Shown here in pieces: positions 1 to 5,164 of a stretch of DNA of 5,747 nt; the first letter of the stretch is position 1; each line of letters begins with the position of its first letter. Both the position numbers and the translations under genes were made by a program. The DNA is taken from NCBI GenBank assembly GCA_013042165.1, contig JABDQT010000118.1, positions 1 through 5,747 on the forward strand, read 5' to 3'. The DNA is from Kiritimatiellales bacterium. Its GTDB lineage: Bacteria; Verrucomicrobiota; Kiritimatiellia; Kiritimatiellales; Pontiellaceae. The notes below the pieces were generated by a model. The model did not search any database. It was not told the origin of the DNA and saw only the letters and a program-made list of their open reading frames with translations.

Positions 1-11
1 GTGTGCGCCAT
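1..11 (-). CDS. Possible start of a next gene after rsmE, cut by the window edge
   Basis: The rsmE stop codon TGA (13-11) shares its A with an ATG (11-9) in a TGATG overlap, followed by codons for Ala and His before the window ends. An AAGGAG element lies only two bases before this ATG, which is closer than a normal ribosome binding site. TGATG overlaps are common in translationally coupled gene pairs, so a downstream co-transcribed gene is plausible. Under four codons are visible, so no function can be given. Confidence 0.25.
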
Positions 12-745
12 CACTCCTTCAGCCCCGAGAGCATCGCAAGCAAACCAACCGCAGCCGTATCTGTTCGGAGAATGCGAGAACCCATACCAAACAAATGGAA
101 ACCATGCTCCATGAGCTTCTCCCGCTCATACTGAGTCCACCCTCCTTCAGGACCGACCGCTAAAACGATCCGTTCACTTTTTTCGGCGACAGGAAAAAAG
201 TCTGCCAGACGTTTTTCGCCGGAGGGGTCGGCCAGCAACTTCAAATGACTGCCGAAAAGCCCATCGAACTCATCCTCGACAAACGGTTTGAATAGCGGAC
301 GGATCATGACCTCCGGCAGGTGCGTGCAGCGTGCCTGCTGCAGTCCCTCGACCAGCAGCGGATTGTAGAATTCCGGTTCGAGCACATGCGTGTCAAAATA
401 GAAACGCTCCACCTTTTCCGCTCGCAACAGGACGATGCGCCCCACCCCCAAGGCCGCGAGCTGCGCCCATAGCCGCTTCATCACCTTCGGCCGCGGCATC
501 GCAAGCACTAAATCAATGTGCGGCGCGGGCGGCGGTGTGGAGTCAAATTCGCATCGCAACACCACCTCCTTGCCATTGATCGACTCAACGGTTCCTTTTC
601 CCGGAGAGCCGTTCAGCAACCCAATGCGCAACACCTGCCCGGGCTCCGGCTTCAAAACCTTGCGGATATGCCGGGCACGATCGCCCGACAGAACGACGCG
701 ATCATCAGCATCCAGCTCTTCCACTTTTAAAAGGATGAGGTTCAT
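11..745 (-). CDS. rsmE: 16S rRNA (uracil-1498-N3)-methyltransferase RsmE
   Basis: RsmE uses S-adenosylmethionine to methylate N3 of U1498 in 16S rRNA, near the decoding site of the small subunit; it acts in the cytoplasm. The 244-residue product has the family's normal length and layout. A PUA-like N-terminal domain occupies about residues 1-70, with GDRARHIRKVLK at 21-32 as the usual RNA-contact segment. A SPOUT (trefoil-knot) methyltransferase domain follows, with GPEGG at 198-202 and SRILRTDTA at 223-231 forming the knotted cofactor site. The segment KVERFYFDTHVL (111-122) with EGLQQAR (133-139) marks a subgroup variant. The ATG at 745 fits the typical MNLILL-like N terminus, but no good ribosome binding site precedes it. 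The gene is divergent from surE. Family assignment is very secure; specificity for U1498 is inferred from the family. Confidence 0.95.
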   Translation of the reverse strand: MNLILLKVEELDADDRVVLSGDRARHIRKVLKPEPGQVLRIGLLNGSPGKGTVESINGKEVVLRCEFDSTPPPAPHIDLVLAMPRPKVMKRLWAQLAALGVGRIVLLRAEKVERFYFDTHVLEPEFYNPLLVEGLQQARCTHLPEVMIRPLFKPFVEDEFDGLFGSHLKLLADPSGEKRLADFFPVAEKSERIVLAVGPEGGWTQYEREKLMEHGFHLFGMGSRILRTDTAAVGLLAMLSGLKE

Positions 746-774
746 TCACGATAGAATGGAACCCCGAAAGAGCG

Positions 775-804
775 GATGCAAACAAATGACGTTTTGTTTT
801 CATC
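775..804. promoter_or_regulatory. Long inverted repeat in the rsmE/surE divergent spacer
   Basis: An imperfect dyad has arms GATGCAAACAAA (775-786) and TTTGTTTTCATC (793-804) around the six-base centre TGACGT. Eleven of the twelve arm positions pair; position 779 against 800 is the only mismatch. It lies 29 bases from the rsmE start and 39 bases from the surE start. That position suits an operator for a dimeric regulator of one or both genes. A hairpin in RNA is the alternative. No specific regulator family is recognised. Confidence 0.4.
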
Positions 805-808
805 GGAA

Positions 809-837
809 TTGATGTTTCACCGCCGGCCCGCCATATT
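809..837 (+). promoter_or_regulatory. Weak promoter candidate for surE
   Basis: TTGATG (809-814) and CATATT (832-837) are separated by 17 bases, and each matches four of six positions of the sigma-70 consensus. A start about seven bases after the -10 box would fall at the ATG of surE (844), giving a leaderless transcript. This would agree with the lack of a ribosome binding site there. Both boxes are weak matches, so this is only a candidate. Confidence 0.2.
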
Positions 838-843
838 GCCGGC

Positions 844-1605
844 ATGAAGATTCTACTTTGCAACGATGACGGAATTCATGCGCGCGGCATAAACGAATTG
901 CACCGGGCCGTCGCCCAGCTGGGCGAACTGTACGTATGCGCACCCGCCACGGAGCGCAGCGCCGCCGGCCATGCCATCACGATCTACGATCCAATCCGAA
1001 CCATGCCGGTTGAAAAGGACAACGGGCTTTCGGGCATTGCGGTGGATGGCACCCCGGCCGATTGCGTCAAGCTTGCCGTCAGCTTTCTGCACAAGGATGA
1101 TCCGCCGGATCTGGTGGTGAGCGGCATCAACCTCGGCTCCAACACCGGCATCAGCGTACTCTATTCCGGCACGGTATCCGCCGCCAGCGAGGCCGCCATC
1201 CTGGGTGTTCCCGCCATCGCCCTCTCCCTGTGCACCTACCAGAATCCGCATTGGGATACCGCCGCCCGGGTGGCAACGGAGATTGTTGCCAAAGTGGCCG
1301 AAAATCCGTTGCCGGACGGCACGCTGCTCAACGTCAATATTCCTAACCTCCCGTATGACCAACTCAAGGGAATCAGGGCCGGACAGATGGGCCGCTCGCG
1401 CTTTATTGAAAAATTCACCGAGCATCGCGACCCGCGCGGCAACTACTATTATTGGCTGGACGGCGATATGAAGCTGCTGGACGACAACGCCATGACGGAC
1501 GAGCGGCTGGTGAATGAAGGATATGTCGCCCTCACCCCCATCCACATCGATCTCACCGCCCGCCACTGCATGGAGCAGGTCGAAGCGTGGAATGTGGAGT
1601 ATTAG
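844..1605 (+). CDS. surE: 5'/3'-nucleotidase SurE (stationary-phase survival protein)
   Basis: SurE is a divalent-metal-dependent phosphatase that removes phosphate from nucleoside 5'- and 3'-monophosphates, and in some species from short polyphosphate. It is cytoplasmic. The 253-residue product starts with the hallmark MKILLCNDDGIHARG, where Asp8 and Asp9 bind metal. Ser39 in CAPATERSA and Asn96 in SGINLGSNTG complete the usual metal site. VDGTPADCVKLA (68-79) and SGTVSAASEAAILGVPAIALS (from 108) are other strongly conserved blocks, and the C terminus has the typical GYVALTPIHIDLTA segment. The ATG at 844 puts the conserved N terminus exactly at the start, although no Shine-Dalgarno sequence is visible. 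It is the only plus-strand gene here and stands apart from neighbours. In many proteobacteria surE sits with pcm and nlpD, which are not seen here. Confidence 0.97.
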   Translation: MKILLCNDDGIHARGINELHRAVAQLGELYVCAPATERSAAGHAITIYDPIRTMPVEKDNGLSGIAVDGTPADCVKLAVSFLHKDDPPDLVVSGINLGSNTGISVLYSGTVSAASEAAILGVPAIALSLCTYQNPHWDTAARVATEIVAKVAENPLPDGTLLNVNIPNLPYDQLKGIRAGQMGRSRFIEKFTEHRDPRGNYYYWLDGDMKLLDDNAMTDERLVNEGYVALTPIHIDLTARHCMEQVEAWNVEY

Positions 1606-1634
1606 GCCGTACCGAGGACTTCGTACGGCCTAAT
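1601..1634. terminator. Strong hairpin between convergent surE and lipB
   Basis: A perfect 12-base inverted repeat, ATTAGGCCGTAC (1601-1612) and GTACGGCCTAAT (1623-1634), encloses a ten-base loop. The surE stop codon TAG (1603-1605) lies inside the left arm, and the lipB stop ends nine bases to the right. The stem can form in transcripts from either strand, so it may end or protect both convergent messages. Neither side has a T-rich tail, so it is not a classic intrinsic terminator. A role in 3'-end protection, or termination with Rho, is equally possible. Confidence 0.55.
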
Positions 1635-1642
1635 TCCTGACT

Positions 1643-2347
1643 TTACGGATTGCGGATCAGTTCCGCCAATTCATCCGGAAGCTTCCCTTCCGCATCAAAC
1701 CGCTCGAGTTTGCGGCCGCAGACCATTGAAAAGTGATTCAGCAGTGAATCGCGTACCTGTTCCATCTCGGGACAATCCTCCTTGAGAATTGTTTTCAGCG
1801 ATGCGACCGGCTCTCCGGCAAGACCGCATGGGACGATGGTATCGAAGCCCGTCAGATCGTTGCAGACATTGAAACTCATGCCGTGAAAAGAGACCCATTT
1901 TTTCAGGCGGAAGCCGATGGCGGCCACCTTGCCGGACGTCGTCCATGCGCCGGACTTGCCTTCGCGCCGGAATCCTTCTACGCCATACTCTCCCAGCGTC
2001 CGGATCGCGATCTCTTCGAGGTTGTGGAGGTATCCATGTGAATCCGCCTCGTTACCTCCGAGGTATAGGATCGGGTAAAGCACCCACTGACCCGGTCCGT
2101 GAAAGGTGACATCGCCGCCGCGCTCGGCATGAAACAGCTCGATGCCCATGGCCGCATATTCCGCTTCGGTCTTCAGGAGATAATTATCCCGCCCGCGATT
2201 GCCCAGCGTGACCACCGGCTGGTGCTGAAGAGCCAGCACCGTATCGGGAATCCGATTCTCCTGCCGCGCCTTGAGCAGGCGGTGCTGAATATCCAAACCC
2301 TGTTGATAGGGCACCGGATCGCTGAAGTTGACTGACCATGTATTCAT
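1643..2347 (-). CDS. lipB: Lipoyl(octanoyl) transferase LipB
   Basis: LipB moves the octanoyl group from octanoyl-acyl carrier protein to a specific lysine on lipoyl domains such as GcvH and the E2 subunits of 2-oxoacid dehydrogenases. LipA then adds sulfur to make lipoate. The 234-residue product is close to family length. Visible motifs are ERGGDVTFHGPGQ (75-87), GKVAAIG with the catalytic Lys140, and IVPCG with Cys174, the residue that carries the acyl intermediate. The ATG at 2347 is chosen because an in-frame TGA lies eight codons upstream and no better start exists. No ribosome binding site is visible before it. The gene follows gcvH, which encodes one of its substrates, but the gcvH terminator ends only nine bases before the lipB ATG. 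lipA is not in the window. Confidence 0.97.
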   Translation of the reverse strand: MNTWSVNFSDPVPYQQGLDIQHRLLKARQENRIPDTVLALQHQPVVTLGNRGRDNYLLKTEAEYAAMGIELFHAERGGDVTFHGPGQWVLYPILYLGGNEADSHGYLHNLEEIAIRTLGEYGVEGFRREGKSGAWTTSGKVAAIGFRLKKWVSFHGMSFNVCNDLTGFDTIVPCGLAGEPVASLKTILKEDCPEMEQVRDSLLNHFSMVCGRKLERFDAEGKLPDELAELIRNP

Positions 2348-2356
2348 CGGTTCAAT

Positions 2357-2382
2357 AAAAAAGGAGGATTTTCATCCTCCTT
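2357..2382 (-). terminator. Intrinsic terminator after gcvH
   Basis: Read on the minus strand, a perfect nine-base-pair stem AAGGAGGAT/ATCCTCCTT closes a GAAA loop (GNRA tetraloop) and runs straight into six Ts, two of them from the stem. This is a textbook Rho-independent terminator, 23 bases past the gcvH stop. The left arm also spells a perfect Shine-Dalgarno core, AAGGAGG, though it is too far from the lipB ATG (about 28 bases) to serve it in a normal way. The T tract ends nine bases before lipB, so lipB must rely on read-through or on a promoter inside gcvH. Confidence 0.85.
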
Positions 2383-2405
2383 ATCAAGCGAGAAATCAAA
2401 GCGGT

Positions 2406-2789
2406 TTACTCGCTCGGACAAAGCTCTTCATAGGAATCGGCATCGAGCATGTTATCCACATCGGATTCATTGGCAACCTTGATCTTGAAGAGCCAGCCTG
2501 CGCCAAAGGCATCCTTGTTGATCAGTTCGGGGCTGTCCTCGAGTTCGCTGTTCACCTCCACCACTTCACCGGCCACAGGCGCATAGACATCGGCAGCGGC
2601 TTTGACAGATTCCACCACGGCGGCTTCATCAGCGGCAGCAAATTCAGCACCGACCTCCGGCAGCTCAACGAAGGTCAAATCGGAAAGCTGGTTCTGGGCG
2701 AAATCGGTGATGCCCACGGTTGCGATGCCATCCACGAGCGATACCCATTCATGGGTCTTTGAGTAGAACAGATCCTGCGGAACCGACAT
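2406..2789 (-). CDS. gcvH: Glycine cleavage system H protein
   Basis: GcvH is the small lipoyl-carrier protein of the glycine cleavage complex. Its lipoyl arm carries the aminomethyl group from the P protein to the T protein, which makes 5,10-methylene-tetrahydrofolate, and then is reoxidised by the L protein. The 127-residue product matches family length. It shows the typical THEWV near the N terminus (12-16), [18 protein letters not shown] (27-44), and the lipoylation site in [19 protein letters not shown], with Lys63 as the modified residue. The C-terminal [12 protein letters not shown] is also standard. AGGAG (2797-2801, minus strand) seven bases before the ATG is a good ribosome binding site. 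The gene lies 31 bases after tRNA-Cys and just before lipB; gcvT and gcvP are not in the window. Its acidic composition is normal for the family. Confidence 0.97.
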   Translation of the reverse strand: MSVPQDLFYSKTHEWVSLVDGIATVGITDFAQNQLSDLTFVELPEVGAEFAAADEAAVVESVKAAADVYAPVAGEVVEVNSELEDSPELINKDAFGAGWLFKIKVANESDVDNMLDADSYEELCPSE

Positions 2790-2820
2790 TGTCTTTCTCC
2801 TAGTCTAACAGCTTAAAAAA

Positions 2821-2894
2821 TGGAGGTGCGGACCGGATTCGAACCGGTGTTCATGGATTTGCAATCCAGTGCCTAACCACTTGGCTACCGCACC
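2821..2894 (-). tRNA. tRNA-Cys (anticodon GCA), CCA encoded
   Basis: The 74-base sequence folds as a full cloverleaf. The acceptor arms GGTGCGG and CCGCACC pair at all seven positions, the D arm has GCC/GGC, and the T arm is ACCGG/CCGGT around TTCGAAT. The anticodon GCA lies at 2862-2860 in the loop TTGCAAA. The unpaired base before CCA is T, the U73 that cysteinyl-tRNA synthetase recognises. The CCA end is encoded (2823-2821). The outermost anticodon-stem pair (27-43) is a C/U mismatch, while the other four pairs are sound. Six Ts follow the CCA directly (2820-2815). Confidence 0.97.
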
Positions 2895-2918
2895 CTTTTG
2901 TCTCCAAAAGCGGCCATC

Positions 2919-2965
2919 AATGTAATGATGTGCCCATGGCATTCAAATAAAATTAATCAAAAAAA
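2919..2965 (-). promoter_or_regulatory. Probable promoter of tRNA-Cys, with an UP-like A/T tract
   Basis: On the minus strand, TTGAAT (2946-2941) and TACATT (2924-2919) lie 16 bases apart, each matching four of six sigma-70 consensus positions. Directly upstream, 2947-2965 is A/T at 18 of 19 positions with a run of seven Ts, as in UP elements of strong stable-RNA promoters. The stretch after the -10 box (GATGGCCG) is GC-rich, as in stringently controlled tRNA promoters. A start near 2912 would give a leader of about 17 bases before the tRNA. The same transcript could continue into gcvH. Confidence 0.5.
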
Positions 2966-2984
2966 CGATGAATTCCCCCAAGCA

Positions 2985-3013
2985 TTTGAAGTGCAGCCTA
3001 ATGCACATTCAAA
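2985..3013 (-). terminator. Hairpin spanning the panC stop codon
   Basis: On the minus strand, TTTGAA-T-GTGCA (3013-3002) pairs with TGCACTTCAAA (2995-2985), giving eleven base pairs with one bulged T. The six-base loop holds the panC stop codon TAG (3000-2998). A run of seven Ts occurs only about 19 bases later (2965-2959), so it is not a standard intrinsic terminator. It may mark the 3' end of the dapF-folK-panB-panC message by stalling or by protecting the RNA. Confidence 0.4.
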
Positions 3014-3846
3014 ATGGCGTTATCAATCAGACGGGTAGTCCCGAATTTCACGGCGACAGCGACGAGCGTCCGGTCTTTAATGATTTCATCCGGAGCGAGT
3101 GACTCATCATCGATGAATTCGATATAGTCGATGCACGCCTCGGGCACTTCATTGATCAGCTCAACCATTGCCTGCCGAAGCACTGCTGTGTCAACCACTC
3201 CTTTTTGCACCAGCTCCCTTGTTCGACCCAGCGCACGCTGCAGGCACAGCGCATCGTTTCGCTGCGTTGCCGAAAGATACTTATTGCGCGAGCTCATCGC
3301 CAAACCATCCGGCTCCCGGACAATCGGTCCCCGTATAATTTCGACCGGAAAATTCAGATCGCGCACCATGCGTTCGATGATGCGCAGCTGCTGGGCATCC
3401 TTCTCACCAAAGACAGCCAGATCCGGCTGTACCAGATTGAAAAGCTTTGCCACCACCGTGCAAACCCCGCGAAAATGGCCGGGCCGCGATGCGCCGCACA
3501 GCCCGCGGGACAGCAACTCCTCGTCGATCCACACGCTGGCATCGTCCGAATACATGGTTCCGGCCTCCGGATGGAAGATCATATCCACACCCTCCTGCGC
3601 ACACAGCTTTTCATCCTGCTGAAAATCGCGGGGATAGGCATCCAGATCTTCGGCGGGACCAAACTGACTGGGGTTGACGAATATGCTCACCACCAGCACA
3701 TCGCATCGTGCACGGGCCAGACGCAGGAGCGATAAATGCCCTTCATGCAGAAAACCCATGGTCGGCACCAGGCCGATGGTGCGCCCTGCACGCTTCAGCT
3801 CGAGCGCCCGCCGCTGCATGGCTTCCGGTGTCCGGATTATTTCCAT
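2998..3846 (-). CDS. panC: Pantothenate synthetase (pantoate-beta-alanine ligase)
   Basis: PanC joins pantoate to beta-alanine through a pantoyl-adenylate intermediate and ATP, giving pantothenate for coenzyme A. It is cytoplasmic. The 282-residue product has the family's normal length and class-I nucleotidyltransferase fold signatures: PTMGFLHEGHLSLL at 28-41, with the ATP-binding HxGH-type motif His34-His37; FVNPSQFGP at 56-64; RPGHFRGV at 121-128; FGEKDAQQL at 146-154; and MSSRNKYLS (184-192), the KMSKS-like loop. The start is the ATG at 3846, one base after the panB stop (TGATATG). There is no clear ribosome binding site, so translation probably depends on ribosomes finishing panB. The product of PanB becomes the PanC substrate after reduction by a ketopantoate reductase, which is not in the window. 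Confidence 0.98.
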   Translation of the reverse strand: MEIIRTPEAMQRRALELKRAGRTIGLVPTMGFLHEGHLSLLRLARARCDVLVVSIFVNPSQFGPAEDLDAYPRDFQQDEKLCAQEGVDMIFHPEAGTMYSDDASVWIDEELLSRGLCGASRPGHFRGVCTVVAKLFNLVQPDLAVFGEKDAQQLRIIERMVRDLNFPVEIIRGPIVREPDGLAMSSRNKYLSATQRNDALCLQRALGRTRELVQKGVVDTAVLRQAMVELINEVPEACIDYIEFIDDESLAPDEIIKDRTLVAVAVKFGTTRLIDNAILNVH

Positions 3847-3847
3847 A

Positions 3848-4639
3848 TCAATAGGTTTGTTCGTCGGCCGGAAAGCTGCCGGACTCGACTTCCGATTTAT
3901 AGGCAGCCAACGCTTTTATGATCAGTGCATTCAGGTCGGCATATTTTTTCACAAATTTCGGGACGGGTTTGCCGCTGATACCGAGCAGATCCGTAAAGAC
4001 GAGCACCTGGCCGTCGCATCCGGCTCCCGCACCGATCCCGATGGTGGGAATGGTCAGGGCGCTGGAGATCGCCGTCCCAAGTTCGGCCGGCACGCACTCG
4101 AGTACAATGGCGAAGGCACCGGCCTGCTCGACGGCCATGGCATCGTCCATCAGTTTGCGCGCCTGCTCCGAGGTTTTGCCCTGCACTTTGTAGCCGCCCG
4201 TCTCCTTGATACTCTGCGGCGTCAGGCCGATGTGCCCGAGCACCGGAACACCATTCGCAACCAGCGCCTCAATCAGCGCCGAACGCACCACGCCGCCCTC
4301 AATCTTAACCGCATCGGCCTGCGCTTGCTTGATGAAGCGTCCGGCATTTTCCAACCCCATCTCAACGGACGGCTGATACGACATAAACGGCATGTCGGCG
4401 ATCACCAGTGCATTCTCGACACCGCGAGCTACGGCGGTCGTGTGGTGCAGCATTTCTTCCATACTGACCGGCAGGGTTGTGTCGTAGCCGAGGACCGTCA
4501 TGCCCAGCGAATCGCCCACCAACACGGCAGGAATATCCGCGCTGTCGACCAAAGAGGCTGTCAGTGCGTCATAGGCCGTGAGCATAGCGATTTTCCGTTC
4601 GCCTTTAAGGGCCTTGATTTTTGAGGCAGTCCATTTCAT
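3848..4639 (-). CDS. panB: 3-methyl-2-oxobutanoate hydroxymethyltransferase (ketopantoate synthase)
   Basis: PanB transfers a hydroxymethyl group from 5,10-methylene-tetrahydrofolate to 2-oxoisovalerate, making ketopantoate, the first committed step to pantothenate. The 263-residue product matches the usual length. MLTAYDALTA (19-28) and VGDSLGMTVLGYDTTLPVS (41-59) open the barrel. Asp43, Asp82 (in IADMPF) and Glu114 (in VKIEGG) correspond to the metal and substrate site, and Lys112 is conserved. GHIGLTPQS (135-143) and LECVP with the catalytic Glu181 follow, then PTIGIGAGAGCDGQVLV (198-214). An AGGA (4656-4653) about 13 bases before the ATG is a weak ribosome binding site. The gene lies 21 bases after folK and one base before panC; folK-panB-panC neighbourhoods occur in many bacteria. 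The link to folate is direct, since PanB uses a folate cofactor. Confidence 0.98.
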   Translation of the reverse strand: MKWTASKIKALKGERKIAMLTAYDALTASLVDSADIPAVLVGDSLGMTVLGYDTTLPVSMEEMLHHTTAVARGVENALVIADMPFMSYQPSVEMGLENAGRFIKQAQADAVKIEGGVVRSALIEALVANGVPVLGHIGLTPQSIKETGGYKVQGKTSEQARKLMDDAMAVEQAGAFAIVLECVPAELGTAISSALTIPTIGIGAGAGCDGQVLVFTDLLGISGKPVPKFVKKYADLNALIIKALAAYKSEVESGSFPADEQTY

Positions 4640-4660
4640 GGGGAATAAAGTTTCCTGGGT

Positions 4661-5164
4661 TTACCACTTCTCATCGAAGAGGCTCATGCCTTCGTCGGGC
4701 GGCAACGAGCGGAGGATTTCGGCAACAGACCGGCTGGATTCGGGCACGATCAGCGCAGGACGAACGTCGCACAGCGGCTGCACCACAAAGCGTCTTTCGG
4801 CCCAGCGGGGATGGGGCACTTCCAGTCCCCCGCTGTCAATGACCTGCTCACCGGCATAAATGATATCGACATCGATCGTCCGGGGCGCATTGCGGTCCTC
4901 CGTCCGCTCGCGGCCCAGATTGGATTCGATCTTCTCGATGTAGGAGAGCCAGCTCTCCAGCGGAAGCTCGCTTTCCACGATCACCACCGAGTTCAGGTAG
5001 ATCATATCCTTGAATTCCGGTTTAACGTCAACCGGTGTGGTCTCATAGATCGGCGACTGGTCGACAAAGGTGGTGCGCGGTGCCGAGAGCAGCAGGTTCT
5101 TCGCCTGCATCAGCAACCGCTTCCGGTTGTATAGATTGGATCCTAGGCTAAACCCGATCTCCAT
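4661..5164 (-). CDS. folK: 2-amino-4-hydroxy-6-hydroxymethyldihydropteridine pyrophosphokinase (HPPK)
   Basis: FolK transfers pyrophosphate from ATP to 6-hydroxymethyl-7,8-dihydropterin, the step before dihydropteroate synthase in folate synthesis. With the start at 5164 the product has 167 residues, near the common 160. It begins with GFSLGSNLYNR (4-14), and SPIYETTPVD (37-46) lines the pterin pocket. The HPPK signature RNAPRTIDVDII (91-102) supplies the Mg-binding Asp98 and Asp100, followed by VPHPRWAERRFVVQPL (116-131). The ATG at 5164 is preferred to a TTG six codons upstream. GGGGAGG (5177-5171) lies six bases before the ATG, an ideal spacing, and the family N terminus begins there. The gene overlaps the end of dapF by 17 bases, so that ribosome binding site lies inside dapF. 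The two are very likely co-transcribed and translationally coupled. Confidence 0.96.
   Translation of the reverse strand: MEIGFSLGSNLYNRKRLLMQAKNLLLSAPRTTFVDQSPIYETTPVDVKPEFKDMIYLNSVVIVESELPLESWLSYIEKIESNLGRERTEDRNAPRTIDVDIIYAGEQVIDSGGLEVPHPRWAERRFVVQPLCDVRPALIVPESSRSVAEILRSLPPDEGMSLFDEKW

Noticed and set aside
746..790. A promoter for rsmE on the minus strand
   Set aside because: The best pairs, such as TTGCAT with CATTCT at 17 bases, match the sigma-70 consensus at only three positions per box, which is not better than background.
853..1566. A 237-codon open frame on the minus strand opposite surE
   Set aside because: It is antisense to a fully conserved surE, is low in complexity and shows no family motif.
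2352..2375. Seven-residue leader peptide MKILLFY inside the gcvH terminator, right after AAGGAGG
   Set aside because: The Shine-Dalgarno core touches the ATG with no spacing and would be paired in the stem, so initiation is unlikely. The peptide shows no run of a regulatory amino acid.
2915..2930. Small inverted repeat CATCA/TGATG over the -10 box of the tRNA promoter
   Set aside because: Five-base arms in a short A/T-containing stretch are expected by chance, and there is no second copy nearby to suggest an operator.
3674..4624. A 316-codon open frame on the plus strand opposite panB and panC
   Set aside because: It lies antisense to two genes with complete catalytic motifs, and its translation is rich in Arg, His and Gly without any recognisable domain. 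It is a shadow of the codon bias of the real genes.
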